Source of the DNA: Martelella endophytica
GTDB taxonomy: Bacteria; Pseudomonadota; Alphaproteobacteria; Rhizobiales; Rhizobiaceae
Length of the DNA: 64,000 nucleotides
Assembly: GCF_000960975.1 (NCBI RefSeq)
Contig: NZ_CP010803.1
Coordinates: forward strand, 2,135,944-2,199,943
Reading direction: 5' to 3'
The position numbers and the translations under genes are program-made. The notes below the pieces were generated by a model. It made no database searches. It was not told the origin of the DNA and was given only the letters and a program-made list of their open reading frames with translations. Below are positions 44,665 through 52,466 of this stretch, one piece after another (position 1 is the first letter of the stretch; every line of letters begins with the position of its first letter).

Positions 44665-45663
44665 TCAGTAGCGTATGCGATGGCAGAGCGTGCCGGGAGA
44701 CGACAGGATGCCGGGATAGGCCGTTTCAATTTCCTCGAACGAAGTGTCGCCCGAGATCAGTGCGTCAAGACGGGCATCGGCAAGAAGTTGCAGTGCCTTG
44801 GCCAGGCGCTTTGCGAAGGTCCAGCGGGCGCGGTGCGACGGCGGCAGCGAGCCGACCTGGGAACTGACGATCGAAAGCCGCATGGAATGAAACCGCCCGC
44901 CAAGCGGGATCGCGGTTTCTCCCGCCCCATGCCAGCTTGCTTCGACGATCCGCGCTTCCTTGCCGGCTGCCCCAATCGCGCTGGCAAGAGCCTGGTCCGA
45001 TCCGGACGCATTCACCGCGACATCGAAGGGGCCTTCGTATCCGCCCCTGCTGAAGGCAAGCCCGAGCTTTTCAGCAAGGGCCGCACGACGATCATTGGGA
45101 TCGATGAGCGTCGTTTCGGTTGCCGGTATCGAGGCTGCAAGAAAGGCGACCAGTGCACCGACCGTTCCTGCACCGAAGACGGCAACCCTATCGCCTGGCT
45201 GGATACCAGCATCCCAGACGATGTTGAGCGCAGTTTCCATGTTGGCCGCGAGAACGGCGCGCTCGGGCGGCAGGCCGTCGGGCAGCGGTGACAGCATTGC
45301 GGCGGGCACCACGAACCGGTCCTGATGGGGGTGGAGGCAGAAGACATGCCGGCCGATCAGGTCGTCCGGGCCTTCCGCAACCCGCCCGACAGCCGCATAG
45401 CCGTATTTCACGGGGAAGGAGAAATCTCCTGCCATGTTCGGCCCGCGCATCCGCTCCTGCTCGCTGTCCGGCACCTTGCCATGGAAGACAAGGTTCTCGG
45501 TGCCTCGGCTGATGCCGGAAAACAGCATCTCGACAAGCGCTTCGTCTTCCTGAGGACGATCGAGCATTTCGCTGCGCACGGCGCACCGGCCCGCCTCGGG
45601 AAACCACAATGCTCTTGCTTGAAGGCGCGCGCCCGAATCCGTCAACGGTGCTCGATCAGACAC
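44665..45663 (-). CDS. MDR-superfamily dehydrogenase lacking the catalytic zinc site
   Basis: A 332-residue medium-chain dehydrogenase. The N-terminal domain has SGISRGTE (residues 49-56) where zinc alcohol dehydrogenases have the CGICGTD ligand region, so the catalytic Cys is missing. The NAD(P)-binding motif is VAVFGAGTVGALVAFLAA. Similar zinc-less members (BchC-like, SGISxGTE) act on ring-bound hydroxyalkyl groups. The start is a GTG preceded by GGGGAGAG. It opens the minus-strand arm, divergent from the ribA-like gene across a 226-bp gap with no RFN riboswitch. Confidence 0.85.
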   Translation of the reverse strand: MSDRAPLTDSGARLQARALWFPEAGRCAVRSEMLDRPQEDEALVEMLFSGISRGTENLVFHGKVPDSEQERMRGPNMAGDFSFPVKYGYAAVGRVAEGPDDLIGRHVFCLHPHQDRFVVPAAMLSPLPDGLPPERAVLAANMETALNIVWDAGIQPGDRVAVFGAGTVGALVAFLAASIPATETTLIDPNDRRAALAEKLGLAFSRGGYEGPFDVAVNASGSDQALASAIGAAGKEARIVEASWHGAGETAIPLGGRFHSMRLSIVSSQVGSLPPSHRARWTFAKRLAKALQLLADARLDALISGDTSFEEIETAYPGILSSPGTLCHRIRY

Positions 45664-45736
45664 TCTTCTCTCCCCTGGCGCAGTGATCCGTGCATTCCTG
45701 AGACGCCAACGTTGCGACCTTTGTTCCGGATCACGC

Positions 45737-45749
45737 GAAGTTGCACTTC
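45737..45749. promoter_or_regulatory. Candidate operator in the divergent promoter of the ribA-like cluster
   Basis: GAAGT-TGC-ACTTC is a perfect 5-bp-arm inverted repeat in the middle of the 226-bp divergent gap (45664-45889). It could bind a shared regulator; none of the adjacent genes encodes one. Confidence 0.3.
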
Positions 45750-45889
45750 AATTCCTGTTTTTTCTGCAGCACACTGAACCACTTGGGAAGAGGAAACGTT
45801 CTCATTTGCAGAAACTAAAATGACCCGGATCGCCTTCTACCGCCGTTTAACGGCCTCAGAAGGGGTGCGCGCCGAGGAGGGATACCAAC

Positions 45890-46996
45890 ATGAAGAACGA
45901 CGCTTCTTTCGACTTTCAATCCATTTCGCCGGAGATCGCTGTGGAGCGCGCAGTGGCCGAACTGCGTTTCGGCCGGCCTGTGGTGCTGCGTGAAGGCGGC
46001 CGACAGATCGTGACACTTGCGCTCGATTGCGTTTCACCCAGTGTTTTTGATCAGTTCGCCCGCGCTTGCGACGACCGCCACGGCCTCTACCTCACCGAGG
46101 AGCGCGCCGACCGCCTCGGTATCGACTCCAGCGGCGGCATAGCGGTGCCGCTTGCCGGCAGGAGCTTCGAAGAAGCGTCGCATCTTGCCTATACGCTTGG
46201 CGCGCAAAAGCCTGAGAGCTGGGCGCCGGCCGATCCGCTTGTGGCGGCCTCCACCGAAATTGCGCGGCTGGCGCTGCTGCTTCCCGCCATGGTCGCCTGT
46301 GAGATCGAAAGCGGAAACGGGCGTTTTTCGGCCTGCCAGGCCCTCGATATGGCGCAGCTGAAGGCGAGCAATGCCGCCCGCCAGCATTTTCGGCAGGTCG
46401 TGAGCACCCGTGTGCCGCTGAAGCAAATCGGTGATGCCGATTTCGCTGTCTTCCGTGGCGGCCTGGCGCAGAAGGATCAGATCGCCATCATCGTCGGCAA
46501 GCCGGACACGAGTGCGCCCGTACCCGTGCGGATCCATTCCTCCTGCCTGACCGGCGATCTTTGCGGTTCGCTCAAATGCGACTGCGGCGACCAGCTTCGC
46601 AACGGCCTGAAGCAATTGCAGGCTGCCGGAGGCGGCGTGCTTGTCTATCTCGACCAGGAAGGCCGTGGCACGGGGATCGGCGCGAAAATGCGCGCCTATG
46701 GTTATCAGCATCAGGGTCTCGATACCATCGACGCCGATGCGGAACTGGGCCTTGCCAGCGACCACCGACGCTACGAGGCCGCCGCCGCGATGCTGCGTCA
46801 CCTCGGCATCGAGCAGGTGATTCTGCACACCAATAATCCGACAAAGATTGACGGGCTGCGCGTAAATGGCATTGATGTGACAGGACAGGTCGGCGTTACC
46901 GGCACGGTCACGCGCGAGAATGTCGATTATCTCCGGACCAAAACACTGAAGGCCGGTCACACCTTGGCGCTTGAGAACCTGATTGCGGCAGAATAG
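45890..46996 (+). CDS. ribA: GTP cyclohydrolase II with degenerate RibB-like N-terminal domain
   Basis: A 368-residue RibBA-like protein. The C-terminal half (about 172-368) is a complete GTP cyclohydrolase II: zinc ligands Cys219, Cys230 and Cys232 in HSSCLTGDLCGSLKCDC, DQEGRGTGIGAKMRAY (255-270) and TNNPTKI. The N-terminal half (about 17-170) keeps the RibB outline (RAVAELRFGRPVVL, LTEERADRLGI, EIARLALLLPAMVACEI) but lacks the acidic RENEGD loop and the HPGH and GHTEA motifs, so it should not make DHBP. It therefore supplies the diaminopyrimidine product alone, consistent with a pathway other than riboflavin. GGAGGG precedes the ATG. Confidence 0.92.
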   Translation: MKNDASFDFQSISPEIAVERAVAELRFGRPVVLREGGRQIVTLALDCVSPSVFDQFARACDDRHGLYLTEERADRLGIDSSGGIAVPLAGRSFEEASHLAYTLGAQKPESWAPADPLVAASTEIARLALLLPAMVACEIESGNGRFSACQALDMAQLKASNAARQHFRQVVSTRVPLKQIGDADFAVFRGGLAQKDQIAIIVGKPDTSAPVPVRIHSSCLTGDLCGSLKCDCGDQLRNGLKQLQAAGGGVLVYLDQEGRGTGIGAKMRAYGYQHQGLDTIDADAELGLASDHRRYEAAAAMLRHLGIEQVILHTNNPTKIDGLRVNGIDVTGQVGVTGTVTRENVDYLRTKTLKAGHTLALENLIAAE

Positions 46997-47002
46997 GACG
47001 AG

Positions 47003-47818
47003 ATGAGCACGCTTGAACCGCCGACGACGGAGCGACGGCAACTAAAGCATATCGGTCTGCCCGCCGGCAGCGGCAGCGCAGGCCGGGATATCGCATGGCA
47101 GCGGCTGAGGAGCACGCTCTTCGTGCTCGCCGCGATCTACATCGTCTCGCTTGCGGCCTATGCCGCGCTTGCACGGAAGTTTGCCACGGGACCGACGACC
47201 CCGATCGTGGCAGCGCTCATGCTCATCGCGATTTTTGGGATTGTCGTTCGCGCCCTCGATGGCCACGAGCACCCGCGTTTCGGCTCCGCCAACGCGATCA
47301 CCGCCGTTCGCGCGGCCATGGTCAGTTTCTTCGCAGGCGCGGTTCTCCTTGCCGAACTTGAAGGCGCGAATGGTTCGCTCCTGCCGGTGCTGATCATTCT
47401 CGTCGTCATCGCGCTGGTGCTTGATGGGTTGGACGGCCATCTTGCCCGGCGCACGGGGCTGCAGTCGTCGCTCGGGACGCGTTTCGACATGGAGGTCGAC
47501 GCGTTGCTGATCCTGATGCTGTCGCTCGCCGCCTTTCTTTTCGGCAAGGCCGGGGGCTGGGTCCTGGCGATCGGGCTGATGCGCTACGGTTTCGTTCTCG
47601 CGCAGATCGTCCTGCCTTTTCTGAATGCGCCCCTGCCGCCATCCTTCCGGCGCAAGCTCATCTGCGTCGTTCAGGTGGGGGCCCTATGCCTGATACTGGC
47701 ACCGATGATTGCGCCACCCGTCTCGACGACGATCGCCGCATCGGCCCTTCTCCTCATCACCTATTCATTCGGCGTTGATGTCATTTATCTCTTCCGAGAG
47801 CGTCACCGCTCCGCATGA
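47003..47818 (+). CDS. CDP-alcohol phosphatidyltransferase
   Basis: A 271-residue integral membrane enzyme with about seven hydrophobic segments. The complete catalytic motif D-x2-DG-x2-AR-x8-G-x3-D-x3-D is present, from DGLDGHLAR to RFDMEVD (about residues 138-163). It joins a CDP-linked alcohol to a second alcohol, or CDP-diacylglycerol to an acceptor. It starts six bases after the cyclohydrolase gene, so the two are co-transcribed, a striking link between a GTP-derived ring and lipid headgroup chemistry. Its 3' end overlaps the converging flippase-like gene by 16 bases. Confidence 0.9.
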   Translation: MSTLEPPTTERRQLKHIGLPAGSGSAGRDIAWQRLRSTLFVLAAIYIVSLAAYAALARKFATGPTTPIVAALMLIAIFGIVVRALDGHEHPRFGSANAITAVRAAMVSFFAGAVLLAELEGANGSLLPVLIILVVIALVLDGLDGHLARRTGLQSSLGTRFDMEVDALLILMLSLAAFLFGKAGGWVLAIGLMRYGFVLAQIVLPFLNAPLPPSFRRKLICVVQVGALCLILAPMIAPPVSTTIAASALLLITYSFGVDVIYLFRERHRSA

Positions 47819-48726
47819 CCCCGACGGCGCGTCATGGCGGTTGCCAGGAACAGGAGGCCCTGCGGCGCCACGCCGCAAAGGCAAAGCATGCCGTAAAGCA
47901 GGCTTGCCGAAAGTCCTTCGGCGCTTGTGAGCCCGAGCAGTGGCCAAAGCGCCGCTGCAGCAGCCTCGCGCGTGCCCCAGCCGCCAATACCGGCCGGGAT
48001 CAGCATCGTCATCAGGCAGAGCGGGATCACGGTGATGAGGGCAACCGCTGGCAAGGGTGCTCCTGTGGCATAGGCCGCGATCATGAATACGGCGATATAG
48101 GAAAGCACCGTGAACATGCTGAGCCCGAACTGGACGGCGAACGCACCGCGTCGCCAGAAGACGGCCGCCAGATCCGGCTTGAGGTTTTCAAATCGCGCCA
48201 TCAGGCGCGTGCGGGCGACAATAAGGCCAAGAGAGGCGATGACCACCACTATGCCCACGCCGATGAGGACAAGCCCGGCGAAGCCGGGTGGCAGGTTTTC
48301 GGACAGCAGAAGCGGCCAGACGAAGAGCCCGGCGCCGGCCAGAAGGAAAAAGGCAAGCTGGCCGGAGAGCCGCTCCAGCACGATCGCCGCGGCCGGCCGT
48401 TTCCAGCCATCCTCCGCGCGGGCCCGATAGGCCCTGATCGCATCACCGGCCATGCCGCCCGGAAGGATCTGGTTGACGAAGCTGGCGATGTAATATTCCC
48501 GGATCGCAAGTCCGGCGGGTATCGTCTGGCCAAGGCGATCCGCAGTGAACCGCCACCGAAGCGCCGAAAGCACGACCTGAAGCTGGACGATGGCGAGGCC
48601 GGTGAGAACGGGACCCAAAGACACGTTCTCGAAGGCCGCCACGACATCGGCTGGGTCGACAACGGTGACCAGTGCGGCAATGATCGCCACACAGAAAGCC
48701 ACCGTAAGGATACCATATGCCGACAA
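47803..48726 (-). CDS. Lysylphosphatidylglycerol synthase-type membrane protein (UPF0104)
   Basis: A 307-residue polytopic membrane protein of the MprF-flippase/AglD-like family. Hallmarks are SALRWRFTADRLGQ, SFVNQILPGGMAGDAIRAYRA and IPAGIGGWGTREAAAAALW. Members flip lipids or lipid-linked sugars. A TTG at 48726 is preferred because AAGGAG is six bases upstream; an in-frame ATG at 48780 would collide with the start of the divergent gene. It may translocate the lipid product of the adjoining enzymes. Confidence 0.85.
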   Translation of the reverse strand: MSAYGILTVAFCVAIIAALVTVVDPADVVAAFENVSLGPVLTGLAIVQLQVVLSALRWRFTADRLGQTIPAGLAIREYYIASFVNQILPGGMAGDAIRAYRARAEDGWKRPAAAIVLERLSGQLAFFLLAGAGLFVWPLLLSENLPPGFAGLVLIGVGIVVVIASLGLIVARTRLMARFENLKPDLAAVFWRRGAFAVQFGLSMFTVLSYIAVFMIAAYATGAPLPAVALITVIPLCLMTMLIPAGIGGWGTREAAAAALWPLLGLTSAEGLSASLLYGMLCLCGVAPQGLLFLATAMTRRRGHAER

Positions 48727-48778
48727 CCGTTGCTCCTTCCAAGGCCACGCGGTCTGCGCAAGGCAGAAAAGGCAAGTC

Positions 48779-50443
48779 ATGATGGCTGAGGAACTGTCTG
48801 GCAAGCGAAACCAGCGGGCAAGAACGTTTGGCGCGGCGCTGACCTTCTTCGTCATCGCCTTGTTCGTGCTCAACCTGCCCGACCATCCGCATGCCTTTTC
48901 CCTGAAGGCCTTCCTGCACCTGCCGGTGGAGATCCCGCTGCTTGGTCTTGCGCTTGTGCTTTTGCGGCCCCGGATCGCGCGCATTCTGGCGGCGCTCGCA
49001 ACACTTGCGCTCGGCATCGTTCTGTTTCTGAGGCTTGGCGATATCGGGGTGCAATCGGCCTTTCAGCGGCCTTTCAATCCCTATCTCGACGTCAGGATCT
49101 TCGCTGATGGATGGAACGTCTTTTCCGGTGCTGTCGGTCCTGTTGCGGCAGCGCTGGCGGTAGCCTGCGCCATTCTTCTGTTCTGCGGCGTGCTCGCTCT
49201 TTTCTTCCTCGCAGCATCCAGTCTTGCGCGCGTCTCGGGCAAATCGGCAAACGGCGCTTTGCTCGGTTTCTCCGGCCTGCTGGCGGTGGGGCTTTTCCTC
49301 TGGCTCGCAGGCGCGGCGACGGGAACGCGGGTCTATGCGGATGCGGGCGGCTCCACCTATATCGTTGCCCGGGTGCGGGCGGTGGCCGCGGCGGTCAAGG
49401 ACATGCAGGGCTTCGACCGGCAGCTTGTCGAAAACGATACCCGATCCGACACGGACGGGCTGTTTCAGGCAGTGCAGGGCCGCGATATCGTACTGATCTT
49501 CATCGAATCCTACGGCCGTAGCGCCATCGAGGATCCCCGCTACGCGCCGCTGATCGGCCCTCGGCTTGCGGATGTCCGAGACGAGCTCTCCAGGGCCGGC
49601 TTTGCTTCCGCCAGCGGCTGGAGCCGGTCACCGACCATGGGCGGGTTGAGCTGGCTTGCGCATGGCACATTCCTTTCGGGCCTCTGGGTCGACAACCAGG
49701 CCCGCTACGACAGGCTGATGATGAGCGATCGCAAGAGCCTGAACCGGCTGTTCCGGGAGAATGGCTGGCGCACGGCCGCCATCATGCCGGCGATCACCAT
49801 GGATTGGCCCGAAGGCGCCTATTACGGCTATGACACGATCTTCGCCTCTGATGATCTCGGCTATCAGGGTAAGCCGTTCAACTGGGTGACCATGCCTGAT
49901 CAATACACGCTGGCTGCCTTCGACAGGCTGGTCCGCCATGCCGATGACGAACGCCCGGTGATGGCCGAGATCGCCCTGATTTCCAGCCATGCACCCTGGA
50001 TCCCGGTGCCGACGCTGATCGACTGGGCCGATGTCGGCAATGGCCGTGTTTTCGACGAGCAGGCAACAAGCGGCGATCCGCCCGCCGTGGTCTGGGCCGA
50101 CAGGGAAAGGGTGCAGCGGCAATATATCGGGACGATCGATTATGCGCTGCAGACGGTCGGCGATTATATCGCCCATTTCGGTGAAGATGCGGTCTTCATC
50201 GTGCTCGGCGATCACCAGCCCGCACCGCTGATTACCGGGCCGGATGCCTCGCGCGATGTCCCCGTCCATGTCATCAGCCGCGACGCGGACCTGGTTGCGC
50301 GTTTCGAGGCCGAAGGGTTCACGTCGGGCATGATCCCCGCCACCGATGCGCCCGAGCGATCTATGGACGCCATGCGAGGCGAACTGATCCGGTTATTCTC
50401 GGGGGCCGACGGTGTATCTGAGCAAGTCAGCTACCCGCGTTGA
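48779..50443 (+). CDS. LtaS-like sulfatase-fold membrane protein (phosphoglycerol transferase-like)
   Basis: A 554-residue protein with five or so N-terminal membrane helices (residues about 15-210) and a large alkaline-phosphatase/sulfatase-fold periplasmic domain. FIESYGRSAIED holds the first metal-binding acidic residue. SRSPTMGGLSWLAHGTFLSG carries the candidate Thr/Ser nucleophile, and LGDHQPAP is the late metal motif. Relatives transfer glycerophosphate or phosphoethanolamine groups outside the membrane. AAAAGG is six bases before the ATG at 48779. It is divergent from the flippase-like gene with only 52 bases between starts. Confidence 0.87.
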   Translation: MMAEELSGKRNQRARTFGAALTFFVIALFVLNLPDHPHAFSLKAFLHLPVEIPLLGLALVLLRPRIARILAALATLALGIVLFLRLGDIGVQSAFQRPFNPYLDVRIFADGWNVFSGAVGPVAAALAVACAILLFCGVLALFFLAASSLARVSGKSANGALLGFSGLLAVGLFLWLAGAATGTRVYADAGGSTYIVARVRAVAAAVKDMQGFDRQLVENDTRSDTDGLFQAVQGRDIVLIFIESYGRSAIEDPRYAPLIGPRLADVRDELSRAGFASASGWSRSPTMGGLSWLAHGTFLSGLWVDNQARYDRLMMSDRKSLNRLFRENGWRTAAIMPAITMDWPEGAYYGYDTIFASDDLGYQGKPFNWVTMPDQYTLAAFDRLVRHADDERPVMAEIALISSHAPWIPVPTLIDWADVGNGRVFDEQATSGDPPAVVWADRERVQRQYIGTIDYALQTVGDYIAHFGEDAVFIVLGDHQPAPLITGPDASRDVPVHVISRDADLVARFEAEGFTSGMIPATDAPERSMDAMRGELIRLFSGADGVSEQVSYPR

Positions 50444-50496
50444 CCGTCAGGCAAAGAGCCATGTTTCCGCTGGCTCCGGCTGCAGGTCTCCTCGGT

Positions 50497-51399
50497 TCAC
50501 CGGCCGCCGAAGCCGGAACTCATGGCGATGCCGCGATAGATGAGCTGCTGCAGGCCGATCGCGAGGATGATGCCGGGGATCATCGATAACGTCGCGCCGG
50601 CCATGATGAAATTCCAGGCGGTGCCCTGCTGGGTCTGGAACATGGTGAGGCCAAGCGGCAGCGTGGCATGGGCGGTGTCGTCGACCACGATCAGCGGCCA
50701 GAGAAAGTTGTTCCACTGACCGATGAAGGTGAACAGCGACAACAGCCCGATCGCCGGAAGCGAGACCGGGACGATGATGCTGACGAGAACTCGCAACCGC
50801 GAGGCGCCATCGATCAACGCTGCCTCCTCGAGTTCCTTCGGGATCGACAGGAAGAATTGCCGGAGCAGGAAGGCCCCGAAGGAGCTGAATGCCATGGGCA
50901 GGATCATGCCGAGATAGGTGTTGGTCAGCCCGGCGCGGCTGACGATCAGAAACAGGGGTATCACCAGCATGACCTGCGGGATCATCAGCGTGGCGAGATA
51001 GGTCGTCAGCAGGCCGCCACGGCCGGGAAAGCGCAACCGCGCAAAGGCATAGGCCGAAAGCGTGGACACCAGCACGGTGATGACTGTCACCGAGCCCGCG
51101 ACGACGAAGCTGTTGATGAAGAAACGACCGAAGGGCAGCTCGTTCCAGGCTTTCGCGAAGGTGTCCCAGGCGTATTCCTCAGGCAGAAGCCGTGGCGGAA
51201 CGGCCAGCACTTCCGCATTGGGGCGGATGGTGTTGGTGATCATCCAGAAGAACGGGAAGAGGAAGGCGAGGGCGACCAGTGTCAGCCCGCAGTAACTCAC
51301 CACCGTCATGATGCGGTGGACCCGCTTGCGCCTGCGGCTTGTCTTCAGCCGCGCGGCCCTGTCTTTCTGGTGCGGGATCGTGGCCGGGCTAGCTATCAT
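50497..51399 (-). CDS. Sugar ABC transporter permease, MalG-like (CUT1)
   Basis: A 300-residue permease with six membrane segments and the EAA loop ELEEAALIDGASRLRVLVSIIVPVSLPAI. It partners the MalF-like permease next to it and overlaps that gene by 11 bases. The ATPase of this importer is not encoded in this operon; the UgpC/MsmK-like ATPase at 61487-62548 is the nearest candidate. Confidence 0.93.
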   Translation of the reverse strand: MIASPATIPHQKDRAARLKTSRRRKRVHRIMTVVSYCGLTLVALAFLFPFFWMITNTIRPNAEVLAVPPRLLPEEYAWDTFAKAWNELPFGRFFINSFVVAGSVTVITVLVSTLSAYAFARLRFPGRGGLLTTYLATLMIPQVMLVIPLFLIVSRAGLTNTYLGMILPMAFSSFGAFLLRQFFLSIPKELEEAALIDGASRLRVLVSIIVPVSLPAIGLLSLFTFIGQWNNFLWPLIVVDDTAHATLPLGLTMFQTQQGTAWNFIMAGATLSMIPGIILAIGLQQLIYRGIAMSSGFGGR

Positions 51400-52312
51400 A
51401 GTGCACCCATTTGCGTTGCAGCCAGAATTGCAGGGCCGTCAGCGCCATGATGATGATGAACATCACCCAGGCGAGCGCGGAGGCATAACCCATCTGGTAG
51501 TTGGTAAATCCGTACTGGTAGATTGCGAAGCCGAGCGTGGCCGTCGCCGAGCCGGGGCCGCCGCGCGTGAGCACGAAGATCTGGTCGAAGACCTGAAGCG
51601 AGGTGATCGCGGTCATCACGACGCCGAAGAACAATGTCGGCGATATCAGCGGCAGCCTGATCTTCCAGAACCGTTGCCAGGGACCGGCGCCATCGATCTC
51701 GGCGGCATCGAGATAGCTTTGCGGCACAAGGTCGAGCGCCGCGTTGAACAGGATCAGGTTGTAGCCGACATTGCCCCAGAGCGTGACGATGACGATGACC
51801 TGCATGGCAAGATGCGGGTTGATCAGCAGGTTCGGAAAATGGACGCCAAGCGTCCTGAAGACCGCGTCGACCAGCCCGCCCGGCGTGAACATCAGCAGCC
51901 AGACCATCGAGACGGCAATGCTCGGCGTGAAGGTCGGCAGGAAGAAGACCACTCGGAACCAGCGCTGGGCGCGTTTCAGGCTGGCAATCCAGGTGGCGAG
52001 CCCGAGCGCCACCACGAGGTTTAGAATGACGTATTCGACCGTGAAGAACAGCGTGTTGCCCAGCACGTTGAAGAATGCCGGATCGACCGTCAGCAGCCTG
52101 ATGTAGTTCGACAGTCCGACGAAGCGCGGTTCCGACAGAAGCGACCAGTTGGAAAAGCTGAGCGCCAGCGAGGCCGCAATCGGCAGGATCAGGAAGATCA
52201 GCAGGCCGAGGAAACTCGGCAGCAGGAACACCAGGGCGGTGTGCGCCTCGGTGTTGAAAAGCCGGTGCCTGCGCCGCCCGGCCGGACGGGTTCTAATCTC
52301 AGTCTGGGACAT
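51389..52312 (-). CDS. Sugar ABC transporter permease, MalF-like (CUT1)
   Basis: A 307-residue permease. A long polar N-terminus (about 25 residues) precedes the first membrane helix. The EAA loop is QSYLDAAEIDGAGPWQRFWKIRLPLISPT. The start at 52312 has GGAGC eight bases upstream; an earlier ATG at 52345 lacks a ribosome site. Middle gene of the fucosidase-transporter operon. Confidence 0.93.
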   Translation of the reverse strand: MSQTEIRTRPAGRRRHRLFNTEAHTALVFLLPSFLGLLIFLILPIAASLALSFSNWSLLSEPRFVGLSNYIRLLTVDPAFFNVLGNTLFFTVEYVILNLVVALGLATWIASLKRAQRWFRVVFFLPTFTPSIAVSMVWLLMFTPGGLVDAVFRTLGVHFPNLLINPHLAMQVIVIVTLWGNVGYNLILFNAALDLVPQSYLDAAEIDGAGPWQRFWKIRLPLISPTLFFGVVMTAITSLQVFDQIFVLTRGGPGSATATLGFAIYQYGFTNYQMGYASALAWVMFIIIMALTALQFWLQRKWVHYDS

Positions 52313-52425
52313 GAAGCTCCGCTCGCGTGGATCGCCCTTGCGCATTGCCGCACGAATGGCGATCGCGCATTCCGAAATTCGCTATCGTCAGGGCGATCGC
52401 CGGTTGTGGCCACGCCCTGCCGCAG

Positions 52426-52454
52426 GCCCGCCGACGAATGAACCACCGGCGGGC
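52426..52454 (-). repeat. Hairpin between binding-protein and permease genes
   Basis: GCCCGCCG (52426-52433) pairs perfectly with CGGCGGGC (52447-52454). It follows the binding-protein stop by 12 bases in the transcript, the same arrangement as at 10161, 28420 and 60185. Confidence 0.55.
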
Positions 52455-52466
52455 ATGGGACGGCGC

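Noticed and set aside
45664..45889. FMN (RFN) riboswitch before the ribA-like gene
   Set aside because: The conserved RFN core words are absent from the 226-bp leader; only a short palindrome is present.
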